A stretch of 6,673 nucleotides of DNA from NCBI GenBank assembly GCA_964574775.1, contig CAZNOS010000041.1, positions 1 through 6,673 on the forward strand, in the 5' to 3' direction. The position numbers and the translations under genes were made by a program. This document shows, in pieces, positions 1-4,958 of the stretch. The notes under the pieces were generated by a model that did not search any database, was not told where the DNA came from, and saw only the letters and a program-made list of their open reading frames with translations. Each line of letters begins with the position of its first letter. Position 1 is the first letter of the stretch. The DNA comes from CABMGO01 sp964574775. Its GTDB lineage: Archaea > Nanobdellota > Nanobdellia > Pacearchaeales > GW2011-AR1.

Positions 1-43
1 TTTTGGGACGATATCGCTCCGTCCAGACGTCACTAACTTCCAT
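1..43 (-). CDS. Replication factor C (clamp loader) subunit, N-terminus only, probably the small subunit
   Basis: Only 14 codons are in the window, reading leftward off the edge: MEVSDVWTERYRPK. The W-x-E-[RK]-Y-R-P-K segment (residues 7-14) is the conserved opening of archaeal and eukaryotic RFC subunits, just before the first AAA+ helix. RFC subunits form the ATP-driven complex that loads the PCNA sliding clamp at primer-template junctions. The start codon is supported by a TATA-like element about 25 bp upstream and by an identical promoter-to-ATG distance at another gene in this window. The large RFC subunit opens with a similar motif, so small versus large subunit is not settled. The gene follows two unrecognised genes on the same strand but has its own promoter. 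Confidence 0.83.
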   Translation of the reverse strand, partial: MEVSDVWTERYRPK

Positions 44-64
44 AAAACAAAAGATTAAACTTGG

Positions 65-85
65 TTTATAAGTATTTATATTCTA
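65..85. repeat. 21-bp direct repeat, copy 1 (partner at 1115-1135)
   Basis: Exact 21-base identity with 1115-1135, beginning TTTATAAGTATT and ending ATATTCTA on the plus strand. Flanking bases differ on both sides (G versus A to the left, A versus T to the right). Both copies sit at promoters of leftward genes. Confidence 0.9.
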
Positions 86-98
86 AAGGAATATAAAT
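65..98 (-). promoter_or_regulatory. Promoter of the RFC gene with overlapping perfect inverted repeat
   Basis: Read on the minus strand this holds CTTATAAA (72-65), centred about 25 bp before the RFC ATG, as expected for a TATA box driving a leaderless transcript. A perfect 10-bp inverted repeat overlaps its upstream side: ATTTATATTC (74-83) and GAATATAAAT (89-98) around a 5-nt spacer. Positions 65-85 are identical to 1115-1135. The inverted repeat could be an operator, or a 3' hairpin for the 147-aa gene that ends at 109; its recurrence at a second promoter favours a promoter-associated role. Confidence 0.6.
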
Positions 99-108
99 GC
101 CGGCATTG

Positions 109-552
109 TTATCCACTTTGTTGTGCGGAGGGGAATTTTTGTTGATAGTGTGCCCACATGGGATTTATTATTTGATTGACTACACAATCTGGAGTTGCGG
201 GGTTTATACTTAGTGTTCCGTCGCCTATTTTTGTTCCGCCGAGAATATACATAGAGTAAGTCATTAGATGTGGGTTCATTGGTAGAGCATAATCTATAAG
301 GCTTTGTCCAGCGAGGCGCATGCTAAATATGTCTAGTAGTGTGTTTTTATTATGTATAAAAATTCTCATATGTAATTCGGCGTCTTGCAATTCGCTTCTG
401 CTTGATGGTATGCTTTGCTCCAAGTGAGTTCTTATTCTAAGATTGGTTGCGGGAGAATTGTGCCAGTTTGATGGAAAGTGACAGTTGATTAGTGTTGTCG
501 ACATTCTTTCATAAAATTTAAACCATGTTGTTTCGGGAGAGAGTGTTTCCAT
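109..552 (-). CDS. Uncharacterised 147-aa protein
   Basis: I do not recognise a family. The product starts METLSPETTW and ends AQQSG. It has no evident signal peptide, membrane span, cysteine cluster or nucleotide-binding loop. Two cysteines (24 and 123) are far apart. A central stretch (about 56-92) looks helical, followed by a glycine-containing turn region (ILGGTKIGDG, 103-112), and there is a Gln-rich C-terminus. Reality as a gene is supported by length, by a TATA-like element 26 bp before the ATG, and by its fit between two co-directional genes without overlap. It lies 52 bp downstream of the 162-aa gene and 65 bp upstream of the RFC gene. Its own promoter suggests it can be expressed separately. 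No function is proposed. Confidence 0.68.
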   Translation of the reverse strand: METLSPETTWFKFYERMSTTLINCHFPSNWHNSPATNLRIRTHLEQSIPSSRSELQDAELHMRIFIHNKNTLLDIFSMRLAGQSLIDYALPMNPHLMTYSMYILGGTKIGDGTLSINPATPDCVVNQIINPMWAHYQQKFPSAQQSG

Positions 553-571
553 AATCTTTTATTAAAAAGTT

Positions 572-583
572 GTTTTATAAAAA
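572..583 (-). promoter_or_regulatory. TATA-like promoter of the 147-aa gene
   Basis: The minus strand reads TTTTTATAAAAC, centred about 26 bp upstream of the ATG at 552. This spacing places the transcription start at or very near the start codon (leaderless). The T-rich tract may also end transcription of the preceding 162-aa gene. Confidence 0.5.
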
Positions 584-604
584 TGTGTGTTGTATAATAT
601 ATAA

Positions 605-1093
605 TTATAAATTTCTTCCAATATGTTTTTGACGCAATTTTTGGAGTGTGTTAAAATAGTCTATTGTGGTTTGATCAAGTCCTCTGACTGCGGGATGAAC
701 TGGAGAACGGCCCATCGTGGGAGTATATATTTGGCGATTTGCTCCGAGCATAGTCCAATAAGCTATTTCTAAGAAAATTGGGTTTTCTGGAATATTGTCT
801 TCTTCTAGTCTTGTCCCCTTAAACTTAACTCTCCAAACATCATTTGCATTTTCTGGATTATCTACGGATAAAAACATAGACCCTTCTTTTTGTGCATAAG
901 GATAGATTTTATGAATTGTTGTTCTAAAATTATCGATTAAGTTCCTTTTTTCCCCCAACATTTCTCTAGCTTTTGGGAATCCCGATTGAATAAGATTGGA
1001 TTCTAATTCTAGATAAAAGTTTGATGCGTATGCGGGAATATCTTGTTTCGGATTTTGTTCTGTTCTCGGTACAAATAATACTCTGCGTTCCAT
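605..1093 (-). CDS. Uncharacterised 162-aa protein
   Basis: I do not recognise a family. The product starts MERRVLFVPR, with a mixed helix/strand appearance: a likely helix at about 23-62, a strand-like pair at about 73-92 (SMFLSV and VWRVKFKG), a hydrophobic segment FLEIAYWTML (107-116) too short and polar-flanked to be a convincing membrane span, and a basic C-terminal helix (about 142-160). It has no cysteines and no recognised catalytic motif. It lies between the eL41-like gene and the 147-aa gene, with 116 bp upstream and 52 bp downstream. Its promoter carries the same 21-bp block, at the same distance from the ATG, as the RFC gene, which suggests the two are expressed under similar conditions. 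A housekeeping link to replication or translation is only an inference. Confidence 0.72.
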   Translation of the reverse strand: MERRVLFVPRTEQNPKQDIPAYASNFYLELESNLIQSGFPKAREMLGEKRNLIDNFRTTIHKIYPYAQKEGSMFLSVDNPENANDVWRVKFKGTRLEEDNIPENPIFLEIAYWTMLGANRQIYTPTMGRSPVHPAVRGLDQTTIDYFNTLQKLRQKHIGRNL

Positions 1094-1114
1094 TTAATTT
1101 GGAACAGTTTTGTA

Positions 1115-1135
1115 TTTATAAGTATTTATATTCTA
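1115..1135. repeat. 21-bp direct repeat, copy 2 (partner at 65-85)
   Basis: Second exact copy of the block at 65-85, upstream of the 162-aa gene. Identity stops at the block edges, so this is a shared control element rather than a recent large duplication. Confidence 0.9.
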
Positions 1136-1147
1136 TTGAATCTAAAT
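1115..1147 (-). promoter_or_regulatory. Promoter of the 162-aa gene, duplicate of the RFC promoter
   Basis: Positions 1115-1135 are identical to 65-85, and in both cases exactly 21 nt separate the block from the start codon. The TATA-like CTTATAAA (1122-1115) is centred about 25 bp before the ATG. An inverted repeat again covers the upstream side: ATTTATATTC (1124-1133) and GAATCTAAAT (1138-1147), nine of ten positions complementary, with a 4-nt spacer. Confidence 0.6.
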
Positions 1148-1151
1148 TTGT

Positions 1152-1166
1152 GCAATCTCACATTGC
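1152..1166. repeat. Short inverted repeat GCAAT-N5-ATTGC
   Basis: Perfect 5-bp arms (1152-1156 and 1162-1166) around CTCAC, between the eL41-like gene and the promoter of the 162-aa gene. It is short enough to be chance; a weak 3' hairpin of the eL41-like transcript or an operator are possible roles. Confidence 0.35.
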
Positions 1167-1185
1167 TCGGTTGAAACGTTTATAT

Positions 1186-1200
1186 TAGAATTATATTCTA
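1186..1200. repeat. Inverted repeat TAGAAT-N3-ATTCTA just downstream of the eL41-like gene
   Basis: Perfect 6-bp arms (1186-1191 and 1195-1200) around a 3-nt centre, 9 bp past the stop codon of the eL41-like gene. It might be a small 3' hairpin or a protein-binding site. It is AT-rich, so its significance is modest. Confidence 0.4.
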
Positions 1201-1209
1201 GAGACCTAA

Positions 1210-1317
1210 TTATCCTCTCTTAAGCTTTCTCTTTCTCTTTTCCTTCTTTAATCTTTTACGTTGCCACTTCCAACGCATTTGATTTTTCTTCTTCCAACGT
1301 CTTGAGCTTCTTTTCAT
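1210..1317 (-). CDS. Ribosomal protein eL41-like 35-aa peptide
   Basis: This 35-codon frame encodes an extremely basic peptide. Residues 14-34 run MRWKWQRKRLKKEKRKRKLK then R, and match the character and layout of eL41 (about 25 residues, M-R-x-K-W-x-K-K-R then alternating Arg/Lys), a single-helix peptide buried at the ribosomal subunit interface in eukaryotes and some archaea. Residues 1-13 (MKRSSRRWKKKNQ) are an N-terminal extension relative to eL41. The first ATG (1317) is favoured because TTTATAAA is centred about 25 bp upstream, as at the neighbouring leaderless genes; starting at Met14 (1278) would give a classic-length eL41. It sits 41 bp downstream of the sugar operon. A chance low-complexity frame is possible, but the promoter and the W/K/R pattern argue against it. 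Confidence 0.72.
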   Translation of the reverse strand: MKRSSRRWKKKNQMRWKWQRKRLKKEKRKRKLKRG

Positions 1318-1326
1318 AGTTTTGTT

Positions 1327-1333
1327 AAAAAAA
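1327..1333 (-). terminator. Poly-T tract after the sugar operon
   Basis: The minus strand has seven consecutive T residues 26 bp past the epimerase stop codon and just upstream of the eL41-like start. Archaeal termination often needs only a T-rich tract. There is no supporting hairpin. Confidence 0.4.
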
Positions 1334-1338
1334 GTTAA

Positions 1339-1346
1339 TTTATAAA
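1339..1346 (-). promoter_or_regulatory. TATA box of the eL41-like gene
   Basis: TTTATAAA, centred about 25 bp before the ATG at 1317, the same geometry as the other leftward genes. It implies a leaderless transcript initiating at 1317 and supports the long form of the peptide. Confidence 0.55.
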
Positions 1347-1358
1347 GCTTTGTTTTAA

Positions 1359-2285
1359 TTATTTTCTATTCTTTAGATACCAACAATATGTATTATTTAG
1401 GCCTTCGTTCAGTGAAACCTGTGGGACCCAGCCCAGATTTCGTTTGATTTTTTCATAACAAAGGCAACTTCTTTTCTGTTCTCCGTTTATCATTGGCCTG
1501 TATTCAGGGCCTATTCTTCCTTTGAAGTATTTTGTTATTTTATTAAAGATTTCTATTATGTCGGTTTCTTTTTCTGTGCTTACGTTGTAAATATTACTGT
1601 TCTTGTCTTCTATAGATAGTAGGTTTGCTCTGGCTACATCCTTTACGTATACGAAATCACGAGTTTGAATTCCGCCAAAAATGATGGGCGTTTCTTTTGC
1701 GAATAGTTTTTCAAAAAAAATGGAAATTACCCCAGCTTCTCCTTGTGCGTTTTGTCTTGGTCCATAAACATTTGCATATCTTAGGCAGGTGAATTTTAGA
1801 TTATGTATTTTATTATAAGAAATGAGGTATTTTTCTATTGCACATTTTGAACAACCATAGGGGCTTATTGGAACGGCTGGCGAAATTTCCTTTGTGGGTA
1901 TTTCGGCATTGTCTCCATAAATTGCACCACCAGTTGAAGAAAAAATAAAACGTTTTATCTTATAATCTTTTGAAAGTTCTAGTAAATTTAAGGTATTCAT
2001 TATGTTGATTTGAGCACTTTCTATTGGATTTTTTATTGATTCACGAACATTTATTTTTGCGGCAAGGTGAAATACGAAGTCTGGTTTTTCTTTTTCAAAT
2101 ATTTTTTTTACTTCTTCAAAATTAGATAAATCACATTTGTAAAATTTTGCTCTTATGTTTATATTTTCTTGTTTTCCCGTAGAAAGATTGTCTATTATTA
2201 CGACGTTAAATTTTTTTTCTATAAGTAGGTCTACTATATGACTTCCTATAAAACCTGCGCCACCAGTCACTATCACATTTGTCAT
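1359..2285 (-). CDS. NAD-dependent nucleotide-sugar epimerase/dehydratase (UDP-glucose 4-epimerase-like, extended SDR)
   Basis: A 308-aa cytosolic enzyme with the full extended-SDR signature: Rossmann glycine motif TGGAGFIGSH (7-16), cofactor-selecting IDNLSTG (31-37; Asp32 typical of NAD binding), HLAA (73-76), the active-site Ser/Thr region FSSTGG (115-120), catalytic Tyr143-x3-Lys147 (YGCSK), RYANVYGPRQ (169-178), and substrate-side TRDFVYVKDV (208-217). Length fits GalE-type archaeal epimerases (about 300-320). By family these act on UDP- or dTDP-hexoses through a 4-keto intermediate; 4-epimerisation is most likely, but dehydratase or other epimerase activity cannot be excluded. It is the last gene of a three-gene operon: its ATG overlaps the preceding stop as ATGA (2285-2282), and there is no Shine-Dalgarno, so translation is probably by reinitiation. 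Confidence 0.92.
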   Translation of the reverse strand: MTNVIVTGGAGFIGSHIVDLLIEKKFNVVIIDNLSTGKQENINIRAKFYKCDLSNFEEVKKIFEKEKPDFVFHLAAKINVRESIKNPIESAQINIMNTLNLLELSKDYKIKRFIFSSTGGAIYGDNAEIPTKEISPAVPISPYGCSKCAIEKYLISYNKIHNLKFTCLRYANVYGPRQNAQGEAGVISIFFEKLFAKETPIIFGGIQTRDFVYVKDVARANLLSIEDKNSNIYNVSTEKETDIIEIFNKITKYFKGRIGPEYRPMINGEQKRSCLCYEKIKRNLGWVPQVSLNEGLNNTYCWYLKNRK

Positions 2286-3034
2286 TTAAATTCTACTACC
2301 GCCCTTGTTTGCGCAGCATCACTTCCATTTATTAGGATTGGAAAACAATAAAGCGTTTTTGTTGCAAGCGGTTTTTCTTGCTGTGCATGTTTTATGTCGC
2401 TCATGTTGCAAATTGTTTCTAATGGTAAAATATCTTTCTCGAACATTGCTCTATGTACTTCACTATTACTTCCTCTTGGGTCAAATGAAAAGGAGTCTAT
2501 TCCGATTATGTTTAGTTCTGGAAATAATGTCATAATTTGTGAAATTGTTTCTTGGTTGAAAAATGGAAATTTTTGTTCATCTTCGCTTTGTCCACCGTTT
2601 AAATAATCAATAAAACCCGTATAAAATAAAATTGCCTTTGTGTTTCTCGCAACATTAATTAGTCTTGCCATTTGCAAATCTTCTCGTTTTATCTCGCTGG
2701 TCATTCTTTTATAGATTTTTTGTTGAGTCATGTCCACAATGCCAACTATATTAGCGAACTTGGCCAATGGGTACTGATCTATCGTTTTTCCGTCGTGTAA
2801 TTTGTGTGCGGGCGCATCTATATGTGTTCCGTGATGGCTTCTAATTGTGCATGTCGTGTATCCGGATAGATATTTTGACTTTTCAACACCGGCTCCACTA
2901 GATAATCCGCTTTCGTCAAGTATTGTTTCTATTTCTTGTTTTTTTGTTGCATTTGTTTTTAATATTGAGGGCGATGGATCTGAGGGGTATTTTTTCATTC
3001 CGTTGTTTAACCCGTAAGTTATATCGACTAACAT
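2282..3034 (-). CDS. Cyclase-family metal-dependent hydrolase (kynurenine-formamidase fold)
   Basis: A 250-aa protein of the cyclase/arylformamidase superfamily. The defining metal-site motif H-x-G-T-H-x-D-x-P-x-H is present as HHGTHIDAPAH (67-77): His67, His71, Asp73 and His77 are the expected ligands. The C-terminal half keeps HRAMFEKDILPLETICNM (194-211), where His194 and Glu206 correspond to further conserved active-site positions. The N-terminal VDITYGLNNGMKKYP (3-17) is the usual 'D[IL]s..l..gmp.yP' opening. Known members hydrolyse amides or lactone-like bonds (N-formylkynurenine, isatin), but many have unknown substrates. No tryptophan-catabolism gene is nearby; its place between an oxidoreductase and a sugar epimerase suggests a carbohydrate-derived substrate (inference). 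The start overlaps the previous stop by 7 nt. Confidence 0.87.
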   Translation of the reverse strand: MLVDITYGLNNGMKKYPSDPSPSILKTNATKKQEIETILDESGLSSGAGVEKSKYLSGYTTCTIRSHHGTHIDAPAHKLHDGKTIDQYPLAKFANIVGIVDMTQQKIYKRMTSEIKREDLQMARLINVARNTKAILFYTGFIDYLNGGQSEDEQKFPFFNQETISQIMTLFPELNIIGIDSFSFDPRGSNSEVHRAMFEKDILPLETICNMSDIKHAQQEKPLATKTLYCFPILINGSDAAQTRAVVEFK

Positions 3035-4242
3035 TGATAGGGTAGACTGGTGTTTGATTTAATTGGAGCGCAATTATATGTTTGGAAAACCGCATTAAGC
3101 GTTCTAATTGAATTTTTGAAATCTGTTCTTGGAACAAAATTTTTGTCTGTTATTGCTCTATATGTTTCTTCTAGAATGGGAATATATTCGTTTGAAGAAG
3201 GATCTATAGTGGTATATTCTCTTATTTTTTTCCCATCTATTTTTTTGATTACAGTTCCCTTATCTAAATCTAATTCAACTTCGGAATCGTCTGTTAATTT
3301 GAATAATATTCTCTTTGATTTTTTAGTTTCTCTTTTTGTATTTTCTGAAAATTTTTCGATTGAGATTTGCATTGTTGCTGAATCGTCAAAACATCTTCTT
3401 GCTTGGTTTGTTTGTGGAGATAGGGTGTAGTTCGCCTCTACACTTGTTTCTACATCATATCCAGGGAATACTCCATATCTTACTGTTTCTGGTATTGGTG
3501 AGGCTTGTGCGCCTAGGCTTGAGACAAAAGAGAGAAGATGTACTCCGGTGTCTGTTAAAATTCCGGTTTGGGATTTCAGAGAGAGAATACTCTTGTTTCT
3601 TTCTTTGTCCGGATTATCTGGTTCTGCTAATTCTGCTTTTACGCTAACAATTTTACTGTCTTTTAGAATATCATATAGCTGGCTATAAAATATTTTTGCC
3701 GCTCTCTTATAAGAATAATGTTCTGAATCAATCATTGTTGTATCGCCCCTGTTTATTACGAGGGCTTCTAACCTTCCTAATTCAGATCTTGACGCCATTC
3801 CCATGCAGTCTAGAAGAGTTACTAGCGGTTTTTCGCATAGAAGTTGATATCCCTTTGTCGCTCCGTCTTCTAGGTAGTTTATGTGAGTGGGGTTTGTAGA
3901 ACTTACGTATAATAGACTGGTTTCTCCACGATCGAGTTTTCTTATGTGAGACGAGCCATTTACGTTATAATAATTTAAAGTTCCTTTTTCTAAAAGTTCT
4001 AATATTGTGGTTGCACTATCTTCCATGGCTGCACTGTTTCTTGATGCGTATCCGCTGCCACTCTTGCATCCTTCTTTTATTTTTAATAGTCTTACTCTAA
4101 CATCATCTTCATTTTTTTCTCTGCCTGCAATGCCAGTTAGTATAAATTTTTCGACTATACCAGGGTCCTTGAGTGCTTGCATAAATTTTGCTAAAAACCA
4201 TTCAGACGTATATCCTATCTGTTGAATCGGAATTCGTTTCAT
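3028..4242 (-). CDS. Gfo/Idh/MocA-family NAD(P)-dependent oxidoreductase, divergent
   Basis: A 404-aa protein. Family marks: a strand followed by a substrate-independent S-T-N-P-T-H (115-120), equivalent to the 'atPn..H' of Gfo/Idh/MocA enzymes, then the catalytic-lysine motif EKP (137-139) after GYQLLC, and D-T-G-V-H (231-235), matching the conserved 'D.G.H' of the substrate domain. Members oxidise or reduce hydroxyls of sugars, inositols and nucleotide sugars using NAD(P). Oddities: the N-terminal nucleotide loop reads IGYTSEW (9-15) instead of GxGxxG, extra sequence lies between it and EKP (about 40-105), and the protein is longer than the usual 330-380 aa. Tightly bound, atypical or lost cofactor binding is therefore possible. 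First gene of the operon, with TATA-like sequence upstream and no Shine-Dalgarno. Confidence 0.78.
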   Translation of the reverse strand: MKRIPIQQIGYTSEWFLAKFMQALKDPGIVEKFILTGIAGREKNEDDVRVRLLKIKEGCKSGSGYASRNSAAMEDSATTILELLEKGTLNYYNVNGSSHIRKLDRGETSLLYVSSTNPTHINYLEDGATKGYQLLCEKPLVTLLDCMGMASRSELGRLEALVINRGDTTMIDSEHYSYKRAAKIFYSQLYDILKDSKIVSVKAELAEPDNPDKERNKSILSLKSQTGILTDTGVHLLSFVSSLGAQASPIPETVRYGVFPGYDVETSVEANYTLSPQTNQARRCFDDSATMQISIEKFSENTKRETKKSKRILFKLTDDSEVELDLDKGTVIKKIDGKKIREYTTIDPSSNEYIPILEETYRAITDKNFVPRTDFKNSIRTLNAVFQTYNCAPIKSNTSLPYQC

Positions 4243-4258
4243 AACAACAAAAACATTA

Positions 4259-4282
4259 GTTTTATTTTATGGATTGTCAATA
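4259..4282 (-). promoter_or_regulatory. Promoter of the sugar operon with shared upstream element
   Basis: Minus-strand ATAAAATAAA is a weak TATA-like sequence centred about 23-26 bp before the ATG at 4242. Immediately upstream lies TATTGACAATC (4282-4272), which contains the odd-centre palindrome ATTG-A-CAAT. The same 11 bases occur at 4853-4843, also 30 nt from the start codon of the 132-aa gene. This is the position of a BRE or of an operator touching the TATA box. Confidence 0.5.
4272..4282. repeat. GATTGTCAATA element, copy 1
   Basis: Exact 11-base match to 4843-4853, at an identical distance (30 nt) from the downstream leftward start codon. Three more short words are shared by the two regions: ATATATGCG (4325-4333 and 4877-4885), GAATATATG (4323-4331 and 4885-4893) and CTTATTGTA (4334-4342 and 4869-4877), although the spacing of these differs. 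Confidence 0.7.
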
Positions 4283-4400
4283 TCTTTTCTATCGAGAATA
4301 TTTTGTCATAGTGATAGTTTGTGAATATATGCGCTTATTGTAAGTATATCTTGAATAGTGTTCTTGAAAAATTTATAAAAAATATATTAGATTTGATGTT

Positions 4401-4414
4401 AAACAAAATAAAAA
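4401..4414 (-). terminator. T-rich terminator of the 132-aa gene
   Basis: The minus strand reads TTTTTATTTTGTTT directly after the stop codon at 4415, followed further on by another T-rich stretch (4386-4377). This is a typical archaeal T-tract without a hairpin. The remaining sequence to 4243 holds the sugar-operon promoter and no convincing gene. Confidence 0.5.
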
Positions 4415-4813
4415 TTATGCACTGATTGCTTTTTCTCTATGTTGAACCTGTAAAAGAGAATTAAATTCTGAGAGGTAGCTATTGATAGTCGCGCTTTCTC
4501 CTAGCCCAGCGTGATCTCTGTTTCCAGCCCCAAGATTTCTAACAACTTGCGTAACTGCTCTTATTGTTCCGTCAGAATATCTTAATAGTTTTGAAAGTCT
4601 TAATCCGTCTGCCTGGCGGTCGTAGTCAGAAACAGTTGTTTGATATATCGCATCTCCTATCGCTGTTACGTCTCTTACCAATGATTGTCTTTCTTCTTCA
4701 GGAATAGTTTCTAGTCTTATTACACGTGTAACAAATGGTCTTGCTATGGGTATAGATTCTGACCATAGTTTGGCAAGTTCTTGTTCTGCTTGTTGTTCTA
4801 TTGTGTTTTTCAT
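4415..4813 (-). CDS. Uncharacterised 132-aa, probably all-helical protein
   Basis: I do not recognise a family. The product (MKNTIEQQAE... to KAISA) is charged, with no cysteines, signal peptide or membrane segment. Likely helices are at about 3-20, 39-62, 64-79, 82-94 and 106-126, with a glycine-rich break (GAGNRDHAGLG, 95-105) before the last. This could suit a small soluble helical bundle or a DNA- or protein-binding accessory protein, but nothing diagnostic is visible. It is a single-gene unit: a T-rich tract follows its stop, and 172 bp separate it from the sugar operon. It is divergent from the AbrB-PhoU gene across 145 bp, so that regulator may control it. Its promoter shares an 11-bp element with the sugar operon. 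Confidence 0.68.
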   Translation of the reverse strand: MKNTIEQQAEQELAKLWSESIPIARPFVTRVIRLETIPEEERQSLVRDVTAIGDAIYQTTVSDYDRQADGLRLSKLLRYSDGTIRAVTQVVRNLGAGNRDHAGLGESATINSYLSEFNSLLQVQHREKAISA

Positions 4814-4835
4814 AATTAATGATAGTATGGATTTC

Positions 4836-4853
4836 TTTTAATGATTGTCAATA
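4836..4853 (-). promoter_or_regulatory. Promoter of the 132-aa gene with shared upstream element
   Basis: Minus-strand ATTAAAAG is centred about 25 bp before the ATG at 4813 and is preceded by TATTGACAATC (4853-4843), the second copy of the element found at the sugar-operon promoter, again 30 nt from the start codon. Confidence 0.5.
4843..4853. repeat. GATTGTCAATA element, copy 2
   Basis: Exact match to 4272-4282, with the 9-bp odd-centre palindrome ATTGTCAAT at 4844-4852. It is adjacent to the TATA-like element of the 132-aa gene, within the divergent control region shared with the AbrB-PhoU gene. Confidence 0.7.
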
Positions 4854-4905
4854 GAGAAAATATGGCGGCTTATTGTATATATGCGAATATATGTTTAGAT
4901 ATACA

Positions 4906-4915
4906 GAATATATTC
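4906..4915. repeat. Palindrome GAATATATTC upstream of the AbrB-PhoU gene
   Basis: A perfect 10-bp palindrome 43 bp before the AbrB-PhoU start, just upstream of its TATA box, with another GAATATAT at 4885-4892. It is a possible autoregulatory operator. The same 10-mer also occurs inside the oxidoreductase gene at 3180-3189, so in this AT-rich DNA it may be chance. Confidence 0.35.
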
Positions 4916-4928
4916 AATAGGGAATAAG

Positions 4929-4940
4929 GTTTAAAAATAG
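4929..4940 (+). promoter_or_regulatory. TATA-like promoter of the AbrB-PhoU gene
   Basis: GTTTAAAAATAG (4929-4940), with its A/T core centred about 25 bp before the ATG at 4959. The spacing implies a leaderless transcript, mirroring the leftward genes. Confidence 0.5.
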
Positions 4941-4958
4941 TGTAGATATAGTATTTCT

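Noticed and set aside
74..98. Inverted repeat read only as a transcription terminator of the 147-aa gene
   Set aside because: A 3' hairpin is possible, but the same symmetry recurs at 1124-1147 at the same distance from another start codon, which fits a promoter element better.
3180..3189. GAATATATTC palindrome as a specific regulatory motif
   Set aside because: The same 10-mer upstream of the AbrB-PhoU gene (4906-4915) also occurs here inside a coding region, and GAATAT words are common in this AT-rich DNA, so alone it is weak evidence of an operator.
3050..3899. Several plus-strand open frames of 67-126 codons opposite the oxidoreductase gene
   Set aside because: They are antisense shadows. 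Their translations are runs of Leu, Phe and Ser without motifs, while the minus-strand frame carries clear family motifs throughout.
4269..4343. Plus-strand 24-codon frame in the sugar-operon upstream region
   Set aside because: No Shine-Dalgarno or TATA element in the right place; it runs through the shared promoter element, whose conservation better explains the sequence.
4841..4927. Plus-strand 28-codon frame within the divergent control region
   Set aside because: It covers the promoter of the 132-aa gene and the palindrome before the AbrB-PhoU gene; no translation signal is visible.
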